Assembly: GCA_964555235.1 (NCBI GenBank)
Contig: CAZKRU010000016.1
Location: 1-59,125, forward strand
Origin: CAZKRU01 sp964555235
GTDB lineage: Bacteria > Verrucomicrobiota > Verrucomicrobiia > Methylacidiphilales > CAMAQI01
DNA: 59,125 nt
Direction: 5' to 3'
The notes beneath the pieces were generated by a model. It did not search any database. It saw only the letters and a list, made by a program, of their open reading frames with translations, and was not told where the DNA came from. Below are positions 25,550 to 35,542 of the stretch, in pieces. Position numbers and translations under genes: made by a program. Each line of letters begins with the position of its first letter. The first letter of the stretch is position 1.

Positions 25550-26674
25550 GTAAGTTTTGACGATACGTCGTGCGGCCTCTTCCCACGAGTGATCCTGTTC
25601 GTAGCGGTTCCATTCGGGAGGTGTTGAGGGGGCGAAGATTTGGTGAAGACCGCGCTCGATTTCGGAGAGGGAATCGGGGGAGACCATCGTGCCGAGGTGA
25701 TAAGCGAGGACATCTTCTTTCAAGGAGCTTTCGCCGCCCGAGGCGAGGACCGGTTTCCGAAAATTCACAGCCAAGGGGAGGACGCCGCTTGCGGAATGAA
25801 AGGCGCTGCTGTAGGTGAGCAGGGCGGCATCGCAAGTGGCAAACCAATCGCCGACTTCAGCTTCGGGGATGTGGTCGATTTTCCAATGACAGCGGGAGGC
25901 GACTCCGAGTGACTTCGCCAGTTCCTGATAAAATGCCGCCGGTTTTTGTCCAGAAGACTGCTCCTTGCCCGCAACGAGAAGATGCAGATTGGGGAAAGAC
26001 TTCATTGCTTGAATGACGAGATCAAGATTTTTTCCGTCGCGCAGATGTCCGAAGGAGAGCAGGACTGGGGCGGCTTCCGGAATGCCGAAGTGAGCTCTCA
26101 TTTCTTGTCGTGAGCGTGTGGCGGGTGGAAAGTGATACATACCGTGAGGGATCACGATGGTTTTGAGATCGGGCATCGGCTGAACTGTTTCCAATTGAAT
26201 GGGTCGAAAGACAAAGGCGAAACGGAGAAAAGCGTATGCCTTTGCAATGGACCAGCGATGCCACCAAAGGGGGCCCAAAACAAAATCGCGCACGGGATCG
26301 TGGACGATGGCTCCAAATTGAATTCCATTTTCCGAAAGACGCCGAAGTTGGGGAGCCCAAAAGGGGGAGAGGTATTCAAAATAGGAAATGAGAAGGACCC
26401 GGTCGACATGCAGCTGGAGAATGGTTTGGCGTAACCGTTTGAGCTGTGAAAAGAGAAGGAGGGCCGTCTGAAGTTTTAATCGGAGCCCTTGACCACCTCG
26501 GACTTCCGGGAGTAGCGGGAGGACTCGGTAGCGTTCGCCACGCCCTGTGGGAAAGGAAGGAACGGTCAGAAGGAGGGTTTCAACGCCATGATCGACGAGC
26601 GCTTGGCCGAGGGCGTGGGCCGCATCGGGAAATCCGCCAATTCCGTAAGGACAATAGATCAGAATTTTTTTCAT
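25544..26674 (-). CDS. GT-B fold glycosyltransferase (family 4-like)
   Basis: 376 residues. The N-terminus reads YCPYGIGGFPDAAHALGQAL (about 7-26), a glycine loop followed by a helix as in family 4 enzymes, and the donor half has LLSFGHLRDGKNLDLVIQAM (about 207-226), then LLVAGKEQ, and ASGGESSLKEDVLAYHLGTMV near residue 325. Cytosolic or peripheral; sugar unknown. The last codons lie in a palindromic repeat. The downstream-strand neighbour is a family 2 enzyme 21 bases upstream, and both likely serve the same surface polysaccharide. Confidence 0.8.
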   Translation of the reverse strand: MKKILIYCPYGIGGFPDAAHALGQALVDHGVETLLLTVPSFPTGRGERYRVLPLLPEVRGGQGLRLKLQTALLLFSQLKRLRQTILQLHVDRVLLISYFEYLSPFWAPQLRRLSENGIQFGAIVHDPVRDFVLGPLWWHRWSIAKAYAFLRFAFVFRPIQLETVQPMPDLKTIVIPHGMYHFPPATRSRQEMRAHFGIPEAAPVLLSFGHLRDGKNLDLVIQAMKSFPNLHLLVAGKEQSSGQKPAAFYQELAKSLGVASRCHWKIDHIPEAEVGDWFATCDAALLTYSSAFHSASGVLPLAVNFRKPVLASGGESSLKEDVLAYHLGTMVSPDSLSEIERGLHQIFAPSTPPEWNRYEQDHSWEEAARRIVKTYW

Positions 26675-26695
26675 CGCAGAGAGACGCGAATCTGA

Positions 26696-27736
26696 TTACC
26701 AGCGTGGAATTCCGAGCTTGTGGACTTTGACCCGGCACTCATGACATTTGAAGAATCCATTCACGAATCCGGTCCAATAGCCGAGCACGCCATAAAAACG
26801 GGTTCCAAGATCGAAGAGAACGACCCATCCCGCTAAATCGAGACGCTGATGCCGCGCGAGCCATCGCCAAGCCGTCGCCCAGCGGATGAGGCGTTTTGAC
26901 CAGAGGAAGGCGGTGAAAAAGGCGAGCGCGATCCATTCTGGAGAAATCAAACGAAGCCAGATCGAGCTGAGAATCAGGGCCGAGAGACTCAGGATTTCCA
27001 GCAGATGAAGAAGTCCGACTTTTAATCCAAAATTTAAAAAGAAGAGCGCTTCGCCGCATCCAAAAAAATTACGACGCGCTTCCTTGAAATAACTTTTGAG
27101 ACGGGGAAATCGGTGCCAGTCGCACATCGCTTTGGGGGCGGCGGCGATTTTTTTTCCAGAGGAGACCATCCAGAGGCTGAAGAGCGCATCATCGCCGGCA
27201 AGGGTCAGATCTTCGGGATAACGTCCGAAGGCTTGCCAAACCGATTTACGAAACGCGATGGAACGGGTCGAGGCGAGGCAGGTCGGCGTGGCGATCATTC
27301 CGATGCGGCCATTGGCCAGGGCCCACTCCGCCCATTGCGCCGGGGTTTGACGATCGCTCTCGCGGATCTGCCAGCTTCCGGTGACGATTTCGATGGAGGG
27401 ATCTTTTTCGAAAGGGGCGACCAGTTCTTCCATCCAATATGGATCCAATCGACATCCAAAGTCCGTACTGACGATGACCGGATGTGATGCGGACTCAATC
27501 GCGAGATTGCGCCCTCGGGAAACATTCGCTCCCTGAACTTTTGAAACGCGGAGGGGAAATGGAAGAGTGGTCGCGGCTTCCATCAAAAATTCGTAGGTAC
27601 CATCTCGCGAGCCGCCATCGACAACGACGAATTCACTCGGAAAACGCGTCTGATTTTTGAGGTCTTCGATGAGACGAACCGCTCCCGCGCGATCGTTTAG
27701 AATCGTCGAGACAAGAGTAAAAGAGATGGGGCTCAC
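26696..27736 (-). CDS. Family 2 glycosyltransferase with C-terminal membrane segments
   Basis: About 346 residues if translation begins at the GTG at 27736; a longer frame reaches 27865 but would overlap the start of the divergent flavoprotein gene. The GT-A core has FVVVDGGSRDGTYEFL (DGGS, first Asp for nucleotide), VIVSTDFGCRLDPYWMEELV (TDFG in place of DxD) and ALFSLWMVSSGKKIA, followed by DWHRFPRLKSYFKEARRNFFGCGEA. Hydrophobic helices at the end (two to three) anchor it in the inner membrane. Likely adds a sugar to a lipid-linked or secreted glycan. Confidence 0.8.
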   Translation of the reverse strand: MSPISFTLVSTILNDRAGAVRLIEDLKNQTRFPSEFVVVDGGSRDGTYEFLMEAATTLPFPLRVSKVQGANVSRGRNLAIESASHPVIVSTDFGCRLDPYWMEELVAPFEKDPSIEIVTGSWQIRESDRQTPAQWAEWALANGRIGMIATPTCLASTRSIAFRKSVWQAFGRYPEDLTLAGDDALFSLWMVSSGKKIAAAPKAMCDWHRFPRLKSYFKEARRNFFGCGEALFFLNFGLKVGLLHLLEILSLSALILSSIWLRLISPEWIALAFFTAFLWSKRLIRWATAWRWLARHQRLDLAGWVVLFDLGTRFYGVLGYWTGFVNGFFKCHECRVKVHKLGIPRW

Positions 27737-27834
27737 AGGGGCGTTCAATTCGATGGAAGTATAAAGACTGTGGTGGAGAATCGACGAGCTAAATTTCTTG
27801 TCATTCCGTGTGACTGGGAGAAGATCGCCGTTCC

Positions 27835-29037
27835 ATGAATCTGAACGCGAACCCGCATCCTGCATCCGTTTTTCAAGCGGAGGTGCTTGTGTTGGGTGGA
27901 GGAGCGGCCGGACTTTTTTGTGCGGCGGTTGCAGGGAAACGGGGGAAGTCGGTGATTCTATTGGAGCGGAATGAGCGGGTGGGAAAAAAGATTCTAATTT
28001 CCGGAGGTGGGCGCTGTAATTTCACGAACTTGGGGGCAGGTCCTAAAAACTATCTTTCGACGAATCCCAATTTTTGCAAATCCGCGCTCGCCCGATTTGC
28101 GCCGCAGGATTTTGTCGGCTTGGTGGAGAAGTATCGAATTCCTTTTCACGAAAAAAAGCTCGGTCAGCAGTTTTGTGATGAGTCTTCGCGACGAATCGTC
28201 GATTTACTGGTGGCGGAATGCGAAGAAGCCGGGGTGCAGATTCAGTGCGATTCCAAAATTCTTGCGGTGCGACGTAACGAAGGGTTTGAAGTCGAGACGG
28301 AGGCGGGAAAGTATCAGGCAAAATCCTTGGTGGTGGCAACCGGGGGGCGCTCCTTTCCAAAGCTGGGCGCAACAGATTTGAGTTATCGAATTGCGACGCA
28401 ATTTGAAATTCCGCTGACACCCCGTTTTCCCGGATTGGTTCCGTTGACTTTTTCGGATTCCGAGGTCGCGTTTTTTTGCGAGCTCTCCGGAGTCTCGCTT
28501 CCGGTGCGGATTTCATTCGGGAGTCAACACTTCGACGAAGATCTTCTTTTTACGCATCGTGGATTGAGCGGGCCCTCGGTGCTTCAAATCTCTTCGTATT
28601 GGAAACCAGGCGAACTTTTAGAAATTGATCTCCTTCCCGGTTGTGACGCGGCAGAGTGGCTTGCTTCGGTTCAACAAGAGCGTCAGCTGCTTCACTCGAT
28701 TCTCTCCTCGAAACTTCCGAGTCGGTTGGCCAAGGCATGGAGTGAGCTTCACGGAGTTCAAACGCCGCTCGTGCAGACGTCCCTTAAAAAATTACGAGAG
28801 GTCGGGGCCGCGCTCAATCACTGGCGGATTCGTCCCATGGGGACCGAAGGGTATCCGAAAGCGGAGGTGACGGTGGGAGGTGTGGATACACGGGCGATTT
28901 CTTCCAAGACGATGGAGTGTCGAAACGTGCCGGGACTCTATTTCATTGGAGAAGCGCTTGATGTGACGGGACAATTAGGAGGCTACAATTTTCAATGGGC
29001 CTGGGCTTCCGCTCATGCAGCGGGAGAATCGTTGTGA
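27835..29037 (+). CDS. HI0933/BaiN-type FAD-dependent oxidoreductase
   Basis: 400 residues. VLVLGGGAAGLFCAAVAGKRG (about 17-37, given in part) is the dinucleotide site, LLERNERVGKKILISGGGRC (about 42-61) is the family's signature, and NVPGLYFIGEALDVTGQLGG (about 364-383) is the C-terminal FAD contact. This family of flavoproteins includes BaiN, but most members have no known substrate. The stop overlaps the start of the YkgJ-like gene (GTGA), so the two are coupled. It is divergent from the glycosyltransferase gene. Confidence 0.9.
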   Translation: MNLNANPHPASVFQAEVLVLGGGAAGLFCAAVAGKRGKSVILLERNERVGKKILISGGGRCNFTNLGAGPKNYLSTNPNFCKSALARFAPQDFVGLVEKYRIPFHEKKLGQQFCDESSRRIVDLLVAECEEAGVQIQCDSKILAVRRNEGFEVETEAGKYQAKSLVVATGGRSFPKLGATDLSYRIATQFEIPLTPRFPGLVPLTFSDSEVAFFCELSGVSLPVRISFGSQHFDEDLLFTHRGLSGPSVLQISSYWKPGELLEIDLLPGCDAAEWLASVQQERQLLHSILSSKLPSRLAKAWSELHGVQTPLVQTSLKKLREVGAALNHWRIRPMGTEGYPKAEVTVGGVDTRAISSKTMECRNVPGLYFIGEALDVTGQLGGYNFQWAWASAHAAGESL

Positions 29038-29486
29038 AGAAGGGGCGGAATCGCTTGGAAGGGGAGCGTGAACTTCTCGAAGAGGTCAAAGCGGTTTATC
29101 GTGAGCTTGCGCAACGACCGATTGAACGTGCCTGTGAACGTCGAACGGAATGCTGCCAGTTTAAGTTGACGGGGCAGACTCCTTATTTGACGAAAGGAGA
29201 AGCGCTCGTGGCGGCCAAGGCGTGGAAAGCCTCGGGACGATCCAAGCTTCCAGAGAAAACGGACGGGAGCTGTCCTTTTTTGGAAGATTCAACCGGCAAA
29301 TGTCAGATCTACGAGGGACGTCCCTTTGGATGTCGAACTCACTTTTGTCGTGCGGCAGGGGGACCTTATGCGCGACGCGACGTTCTGGATTTGATTCGAC
29401 GACTCGAAATTGTCGATACAGCGTTGGGAGGAAGCGGTCCGTTGGCGTTACCGACGGCGGTTCAATCGGCAATGCGGATCGGTTGA
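29034..29486 (+). CDS. YkgJ family cysteine cluster protein
   Basis: 150 residues from the GTG that overlaps the flavoprotein stop, with GGGAGA nine bases upstream. The Cys pattern is CERRTECC near residues 33-40, then SCPFLEDSTGKCQIYEGRPF (about 79-98) and GCRTHFC, the usual eight-Cys YkgJ arrangement with Y-x-x-R-P, thought to hold zinc or iron-sulfur. Role unknown; coupling with the flavoprotein suggests a redox or modification pair. The frame stays open upstream but overlaps the flavoprotein gene. Confidence 0.85.
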   Translation: MKKGRNRLEGERELLEEVKAVYRELAQRPIERACERRTECCQFKLTGQTPYLTKGEALVAAKAWKASGRSKLPEKTDGSCPFLEDSTGKCQIYEGRPFGCRTHFCRAAGGPYARRDVLDLIRRLEIVDTALGGSGPLALPTAVQSAMRIG

Positions 29487-29494
29487 TTCGAAAA

Positions 29495-31939
29495 TCAGTC
29501 GGCTTTTGTCTTTTGGGTGATAGGGGGCCATTCGCGCCTTTGATGGTACGCTTGGTGGGCGCGGTAGAGCTGGATGCGTTGCTCGATCGCTTGGGAGAGA
29601 ATGACTTCTTGGTGGAGTTGAGCTGTTTTCAACGCTTTCTCGGCATAAAAAAGAGCATCAGCGAAGTCTCCGTTTTCCGCCCAAGCCGCAGCCAGGGTAT
29701 CGAGAAGGACGGCGGGAGAGGTCTTAAACTGGCCGTAGGCTTCAAGTGCGCGACGCAGCGATTCGGACTCGTTTCGCAGCGACTTTTCGGGAGCCGTTGC
29801 AAGGATCCATGCAGAGAGGGTGAGGGCAAATGGGTCGGAGGGATGATGACTTAAAAAGTCATTTAAGAAAATCAACGACTCTGCATACATGCCGCGGCGT
29901 TGCAAATCATACGCGGCATCTAAGACACGGCCGGCCTTATCGGAGCTGACTCGAGCCAAGGAATGAAGCATTTTGCTCCCTTCCTCCACCTTTCCAGTCC
30001 GCAGATAGAGGAAGCTTAGATTCATTTTTGCGTTTGCGTGGTCGGGATCGCACGCGACGGATTGTTCAAGAGAGCGAATCGCGGCACTCCATTTTCCAGC
30101 GTCCATGGCGGCCAATCCTTCAGCAAAGCGGGCGTTGGATTCATGGGGATGGGGTGAGGGGGCGTCGGGGGTCTGTTTGAAGGTAAAGGGGGTCGTCTTG
30201 AGAGGCGTCGTGGATTTTGTCCGGGGATTTGAGGTAGTGAGGTAGAGTGGAGAGATGGTCGTTTTGGCTTCAAGGGTCTTTAGCGCATTGAAGTAGCGTT
30301 GATCCATCCGACACACGTGCAAGTTGTAAGTGGCCTCGGGATAGTAGGGTCGGAGGGTCTGGGCTCGGTCATACGCACGGATCGCCTGGTCATATTGTCT
30401 GAGAGCGTGGTGGGTATTGCCGAGGTTAAAAAAGGCTTCTGCGAACTTGGGGCGGAGGCGACAGGCCTTTTCCAAGAGGGGGAGGGCTTCTTCTGGATGA
30501 TTTTCCCTGACGAGAAGCACTCCAAGATTGTTCATGGCTTCGGGAAAGAGCGGATCCACCTGCAGCGCTTTCTGAAATTCGATTTTGGCTGACATGTACT
30601 GGTGAGATTCCATCAGCGCAGTTCCAAGATTGTTATGAGCAAGACCGGAGGGATAGCCGACTCGGATGGCATGCTGAAAGAGAGAAATGCTGTTTTGCCA
30701 AACAGCCACTTGTTGCTTGGAGAGTTGGGTAGAAATCATCACCGGGAAGAGAGTGATGATGGAGATTATGAGGGTCGCCCGGTCATTTTTACAAAGAGAT
30801 CTTATCGTCCAGGCGAGGGCGATGAAGATGCCGATTAAGGAGGCATAAGCATATCGATCCGCGTGGGCGCGAATTCCCGAATCAACGAGACCGATGACCG
30901 GAACTAAAACGCCCAGATACCAGAACCAACCCAAAGCGAGATAGGGACGGTTCTTCAATTGCCAGATCACCATACTTGAGATGCAAATGAGACAGGTAAA
31001 ACCCGCCGTGAAGGGGGCAAGTACATCGACGGATTTCCAAGGATAGAGGACGGCAAGATTCAAGGGGAGAATCGCTTGTTGGAGATAAATGGAATAAGCA
31101 AAAATGGCGTTCCAGAGGCGATCAGCGAGGGGAACGCTCGTAAGGTCAGCGAGGTTCCAAGAATGGAGTGCAATCTGGTAGGTGAGCAAGGAGGAGAGAG
31201 CTGTCAGGGAAAAAAAAGGAATTTTTTCCAAAAGGAGAAGCGAGCCTCTTTTCAAGTTGCGCTGACGAAGGGAGGGAATGAGATCGAGGAGCGCTTCGGG
31301 GTGGTGCTTGGAATTCTCCATCCAACGATTCAGGGGCCAGAAATCGATCAGGAGCAATAGAAATGGAAGCGTTATGAGAAGTGGTTTGGATAAGAGCGCG
31401 CAGAAGAAAAATAGAATCGCAAGAAGATAGGGACGACGCTTGGGCTCCTCACAATATCGATTGTAAAACCAGAGGGATCCGAGAGAAAAGAAGAGGCAAA
31501 GCAGCGTTTTGGTCTGCGATGCCCATGCAACGACTTCTACGTTTAAGGGGTGAACGGCAACCAGAAATGCGACGAGTGCGGAGGGCCAGAAGGCTTTCGT
31601 CATCCGATGAAGAGTGAAGAGAAGCAAGAGAACGTTTGCGAGATGCAAGAAAACATGGACGAGGTGATGTTTTCCAGCATCGGCTCCGAAAAGATCCCAG
31701 TGGACCATGTGAGTCATGGCGGTTAAGGGGCACCAAAGCCCAAAGACAACAGGTTCGGTCCATGCGGCTTTGAGTCCCGGCCAAGTGAGTCCTCCCGTGA
31801 CGGTTGGATTTTCGGAGATGATCCGAGGATCGTCGTAATTCACAAACTCAAAATTTCTCACATCGTAATAGATGTAAAAAATAAAGGCACCAAGCAGGAG
31901 GCAGATTCCGTAGCGAATCCATTTGTCGTTGAGGGCCAT
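29495..31939 (-). CDS. TMTC-like membrane glycosyltransferase (GT-C) with TPR repeats
   Basis: 814 residues. The N-terminal 400 residues have about ten membrane helices with the first loop FVNYDDPRIISENP (about 32-45), whose DD pair is the expected catalytic acid of GT-C enzymes, and HLVHVFLHLANVLLLLFTLH. The C-terminal 400 residues are tetratricopeptide repeats, for example GYPSGLAHNNLGTALMESHQ and AEAFFNLGNTHHALRQYDQA. This matches the layout of eukaryotic TMTC O-mannosyltransferases and their bacterial homologues, which probably glycosylate exported proteins. It is divergently transcribed from the WecG-like gene with 173 bases between them. Confidence 0.8.
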   Translation of the reverse strand: MALNDKWIRYGICLLLGAFIFYIYYDVRNFEFVNYDDPRIISENPTVTGGLTWPGLKAAWTEPVVFGLWCPLTAMTHMVHWDLFGADAGKHHLVHVFLHLANVLLLLFTLHRMTKAFWPSALVAFLVAVHPLNVEVVAWASQTKTLLCLFFSLGSLWFYNRYCEEPKRRPYLLAILFFFCALLSKPLLITLPFLLLLIDFWPLNRWMENSKHHPEALLDLIPSLRQRNLKRGSLLLLEKIPFFSLTALSSLLTYQIALHSWNLADLTSVPLADRLWNAIFAYSIYLQQAILPLNLAVLYPWKSVDVLAPFTAGFTCLICISSMVIWQLKNRPYLALGWFWYLGVLVPVIGLVDSGIRAHADRYAYASLIGIFIALAWTIRSLCKNDRATLIISIITLFPVMISTQLSKQQVAVWQNSISLFQHAIRVGYPSGLAHNNLGTALMESHQYMSAKIEFQKALQVDPLFPEAMNNLGVLLVRENHPEEALPLLEKACRLRPKFAEAFFNLGNTHHALRQYDQAIRAYDRAQTLRPYYPEATYNLHVCRMDQRYFNALKTLEAKTTISPLYLTTSNPRTKSTTPLKTTPFTFKQTPDAPSPHPHESNARFAEGLAAMDAGKWSAAIRSLEQSVACDPDHANAKMNLSFLYLRTGKVEEGSKMLHSLARVSSDKAGRVLDAAYDLQRRGMYAESLIFLNDFLSHHPSDPFALTLSAWILATAPEKSLRNESESLRRALEAYGQFKTSPAVLLDTLAAAWAENGDFADALFYAEKALKTAQLHQEVILSQAIEQRIQLYRAHQAYHQRREWPPITQKTKAD

Positions 31940-32112
31940 TTGATTCGAGGTGAGCGTAAAATGATATTGGATCAGGTCGAGTGAAAATTGGGTGTGACCG
32001 CTGCTTTATGGGTGAGTAACCTGGTTACAGAAAGCATCAAAGTCGTCAGAAGGATTTCCTTGAAGCTTTGAGGCTTTGGATGAAAGATGGAACGGATTCC
32101 TGAAAATTACCG

Positions 32113-32931
32113 ATGAATTCACCAAGCGAAAGCAGTCGACTCTTCTCCCTTCCGGTTTTGGGAGTTCCGGTGTGCTGTGCAGATTATCGGAGCGCTTCCC
32201 GTGAGATGATGTGTCTTGCGAAGGAGCCCCGACCCACGTCAGTGGCGGCTTCGGCCACGCATCTGTTAACGGTGGCTCGTCAGAAGTCGGATTTTGCGGA
32301 GGTCTTGGGACGGTTTGATTGCGTCTTGCCGGATGGAATGCCGGTGGTTTGGTCGTTGAATCTCAAGGGGGCGGGACTTCGCGATCGCGTTTATGGGCCT
32401 TATTTGATGCGGATGCTGATTCAACAAACTCCTGCACCTTGGAAGCATTTCTTTTTTGGAGGAACGCCGGCCTGTTTGGAGTCCTTGAGAAGTTCGCTCA
32501 TGCAGTTACAGCCTGGACTTCAAATTGCAGGAATGCTTTCTCCTCCGTTTCGAAAATGGACGGAGGAAGATCAGCAGTCTTTTGCCAATGAGATCCGTCG
32601 CGCTGATCCGGATTTTATCTGGGTGGCCTTGGGGGGGATTCGTCAGGAGGAGTGGATTGATGAGAATCGACATCGCTTTGAACGAGGGGTTTTTGTCGGG
32701 GTCGGCGATGCGTTTGAATTGCTTGCGGGCAATCGACCCTTTGCACCGGAATGGATGCAGCACTGGGGGTTGACGTGGGTGTATCGGCTTTACCAGGAGC
32801 CGCAGCGCCTTTGGAAGCGGTATCTTTATTATAACACTCTGTATGTCTGGTATCACCTTTTGGAATTATGGGTAGGGCGGAGCGATGATTCCGGGGCGGG
32901 GTTTTCATCGAGGTCGCTCCCGCCAAAATGA
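32113..32931 (+). CDS. WecG/TagA/CpsF family glycosyltransferase
   Basis: 272 residues, normal for the family. It transfers N-acetylmannosaminuronate or N-acetylmannosamine to undecaprenyl-linked GlcNAc in relatives. Motifs: SVAASATHLLTVARQ (about 35-49), FDCVLPDGMPVVWSL (about 63-77) with the catalytic Asp, HFFFGGTPACLESL (about 116-129), DFIWVALGGIRQEEWI (about 168-183) and GVGDAFELLAGNRPFAPEWM (about 197-216). The C-terminal helices contact the membrane. Its presence points to lipid-linked surface polysaccharide made in this region. Confidence 0.9.
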   Translation: MNSPSESSRLFSLPVLGVPVCCADYRSASREMMCLAKEPRPTSVAASATHLLTVARQKSDFAEVLGRFDCVLPDGMPVVWSLNLKGAGLRDRVYGPYLMRMLIQQTPAPWKHFFFGGTPACLESLRSSLMQLQPGLQIAGMLSPPFRKWTEEDQQSFANEIRRADPDFIWVALGGIRQEEWIDENRHRFERGVFVGVGDAFELLAGNRPFAPEWMQHWGLTWVYRLYQEPQRLWKRYLYYNTLYVWYHLLELWVGRSDDSGAGFSSRSLPPK

Positions 32932-33010
32932 GAGATTTTTGGCTGATTTTCTCTCTTGGATTGCTGTCTTGTCAGGCGGCAAAAGACGTGCAAGGTAGGC
33001 CGCGATTCTG

Positions 33011-35542
33011 ATGGATACGACGACTGATTTTCCGCGGCTTCAGGTGAAGGCCAAGTTTTTCTTTGAAGGAGAGCGCAAATTTTACCTTCAAGGAACGACT
33101 TATGGACCGTTTCGTCCGCAAAAGAAAGACGATCCTTGTCTGCCGACACCGTCCCGGGTCGAAGAAGATTTTGGGTTGATGCGGGAATTGGGGATTAATG
33201 TCGTCCGGATTTATCACAGTCCCCCAACTTGGTTTTTGGATCTTGCGGAGAAATTTCGACTTCGGGTGATGGTGACGATTCCGTGGCACAAGCGCGTACT
33301 CTTTTTGGATCAGGCGGAGGACTTGCGCACGATTCGTGAGAATGTCCGAAAAGCGGCAGCGGCGAATCCGGGGCACGCAGCATTGATGGGTTTTTTTATT
33401 GATAACGAAATCCCGCCCGATTTGGTCCGTTGGTATGGGCATCGCCGCATGACGACGTTTTTGGATTCGTTGGTCGATCTGATAAAAAAAGAAGATCCCG
33501 GCGCTTTGGCGGCATATGCGAATTTTCCGCCGACCGAATATTTGATTCCGAAGGGAGTCGATTTTTACAGCTATAACGTCTATTTGGAGCGCGAGCGGGA
33601 TTTGACGAATTATCTCGCCCGGCTTCAGAATATCGCGGGAGACAAGCCGCTGATCTTGAGCGAGTTTGGATTGGATACGATTCGCAAAGGGGAACAGGCG
33701 CAGGCCGATTTGCTTTGCCAACATGTGCGAACGGTTTTTCAAAGCGGATTGGCGGGAACGATTATTTTTTCCTGGACGGATGAATGGTACACGGACGGAG
33801 TGGATGTCGTGGATTGGGCGTTCGGAATCGTGACGGTCGATCGTCGTTTGAAGAAAAGTTACGAGGCGCTCAAGCCCTTTTTGCAAGATCCCTCTCGTCC
33901 GATCTGGCAGCGGTTTCCTCTGGAAGAAGCGCCGAAAGTTTCGATCGTCGTCTGCTCGTATAATGGAGCGCGAACGTTACGGGATTGTTTGACATCGCTC
34001 GGACAATTGCATTATCCCGATTACGAAGTGATTTTTGTCGACGACGGATCCACGGATAATTCCCAGGAAATTGTAAAAGATTTTCCGTGGGTTCGAAACA
34101 TTCAGCAGGCGAACAAGGGGCTGAGTGTTGCGCGAAATGTCGGGATCGAAGCGTCCAAGGGTGAGATTGTTGCGTTTACGGATTCGGATTGCATGGTCGA
34201 TCAGGATTGGATTTATTTTTTGGTTCACAGTCTTTACCAGGGTGATTTTGCGGCGGTCGGGGGGCCGAATATTTCGCCTCCGGCAACGGACTGGATTCAG
34301 GCGACTGTGGCGGCGGCTCCCGGATCTCCGAGTCATGTGCTGGTGACGGATACGATTGCGGAGCACGTTCCAGGCTGCAACATGGCCTACTACAAATGGG
34401 CGTTGGATGAAATTGGCGGGTTTGATCCGGAATATCGAAAGGCTGGAGATGATGTCGATGTTTGCTGGCGTATTATGCAGCGCGGCTATTTGATCGGATT
34501 CAGTCCGGCGGCAGTGGTCTGGCATTATCGTCGGTTTACGGTGAAGGCTTACTTTGGTCAGCAACGCGGGTATGGGGAGGCGGAGGCATTGTTGCGGTTC
34601 AAGCATCTTCAGTATTTTGGACTCACCGGATCGGCGATCTGGAAGGGAACCGTTTATACTCAGGTTCAACTCGAGCCGCTTTTTGCGGAGCCGGTCATTT
34701 ATCACGGAATTTTTGGAAGCGGATTTTTCCAATCGATTTACAACCGTCCAGAATCTCCCTGGATTTATCTTCTGAGCAGTTTCGAGTGGATGGTTCTTGC
34801 GGTCTTTTCGTTTTTGATTTCAATGCCGATCACGGCATTTCCGTCGCTGCGTCTGATTCCGTTGGTGATGTTTGGATTAACCTTGTTGGCGGGGCTTTCC
34901 TATATGGTTCGAGTTCGAATCGAGCCGCGGTTTGATTCTCCAGCCGCGCGACTCTTGTTGCTCTACTTGGCGATCTATCAACCGTGGGCGAGGGCATGGG
35001 CGCGGTACTTTACCTGGCTTCGCGAAAAGAGAACGCCGCTGGAAGTGGTGCGATCCAAAGAACTGGCGCCTCATGCGTCGACCTCCTATTGGGGTTCCGG
35101 GGAATTGGCGTTTTGGAGTGAAGGGGGAGTGGAGCGGGAGCATCTCCTGCACAAAATTACCGATCTTTTGGAAAAAGAAGGGTGGAACTATTCGCTCGAT
35201 ACCGGTTGGAAAAATTGGGATGTCCACGTTTTTGCGAGTCGCTGGTGGAGTCTTCGTCTTCGAACCATGACGGAAATCTATCCACAGGGCCGGCGTCTCA
35301 CGCGCGTTGGTAACTTTTTACAACTCAGCACCTTTACCTGGTTGGTGCTTGTCGTCCTGGTGACCTTTGGATTGCTCGTAGCGCTTTCGCTCCCACTATT
35401 GATTCCTTACGTGGCGGGGGTTTGGGGCGTCAGCGTGGTGGCAGGGTGGCTCGGGGGATTGAAATTGCGCTATCGATTGGCGGAATTGGTTGAAGTGGCT
35501 GGAATCCAAGCCGGACTTCAGTCCGTTGGCAAAATGAGATGA
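33011..35542 (+). CDS. Fusion of a clan GH-A glycosidase-like domain and a family 2 glycosyltransferase
   Basis: 843 residues. Residues about 15-300 form a TIM-barrel hydrolase-like domain: GINVVRIYHS at 61-70, FFIDNEIPPD at 128-137 with Glu133 in the NE motif (acid/base), and LILSEFGLD at 214-222 with Glu218 (nucleophile). Residues about 310-560 are a GT-A domain with SIVVCSYNGARTL, VDDGSTDN and TDSDC, and QQRGYGEAEAL at the QxxRW site. Three or more membrane helices follow. The hydrolase-like part carries no signal peptide, so it may sit in the cytoplasm or be placed by an unusual topology. The ATG of the ABC exporter overlaps its stop (ATGA). By analogy with NdvB-NdvA the pair may make and export a glucan. 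Confidence 0.8.
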   Translation: MDTTTDFPRLQVKAKFFFEGERKFYLQGTTYGPFRPQKKDDPCLPTPSRVEEDFGLMRELGINVVRIYHSPPTWFLDLAEKFRLRVMVTIPWHKRVLFLDQAEDLRTIRENVRKAAAANPGHAALMGFFIDNEIPPDLVRWYGHRRMTTFLDSLVDLIKKEDPGALAAYANFPPTEYLIPKGVDFYSYNVYLERERDLTNYLARLQNIAGDKPLILSEFGLDTIRKGEQAQADLLCQHVRTVFQSGLAGTIIFSWTDEWYTDGVDVVDWAFGIVTVDRRLKKSYEALKPFLQDPSRPIWQRFPLEEAPKVSIVVCSYNGARTLRDCLTSLGQLHYPDYEVIFVDDGSTDNSQEIVKDFPWVRNIQQANKGLSVARNVGIEASKGEIVAFTDSDCMVDQDWIYFLVHSLYQGDFAAVGGPNISPPATDWIQATVAAAPGSPSHVLVTDTIAEHVPGCNMAYYKWALDEIGGFDPEYRKAGDDVDVCWRIMQRGYLIGFSPAAVVWHYRRFTVKAYFGQQRGYGEAEALLRFKHLQYFGLTGSAIWKGTVYTQVQLEPLFAEPVIYHGIFGSGFFQSIYNRPESPWIYLLSSFEWMVLAVFSFLISMPITAFPSLRLIPLVMFGLTLLAGLSYMVRVRIEPRFDSPAARLLLLYLAIYQPWARAWARYFTWLREKRTPLEVVRSKELAPHASTSYWGSGELAFWSEGGVEREHLLHKITDLLEKEGWNYSLDTGWKNWDVHVFASRWWSLRLRTMTEIYPQGRRLTRVGNFLQLSTFTWLVLVVLVTFGLLVALSLPLLIPYVAGVWGVSVVAGWLGGLKLRYRLAELVEVAGIQAGLQSVGKMR

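Noticed and set aside
32972..33886. 304-codon minus-strand frame opposite the GH-GT2 fusion
   Set aside because: Arg/Lys-rich without any motif; the plus-strand frame has clear domains.
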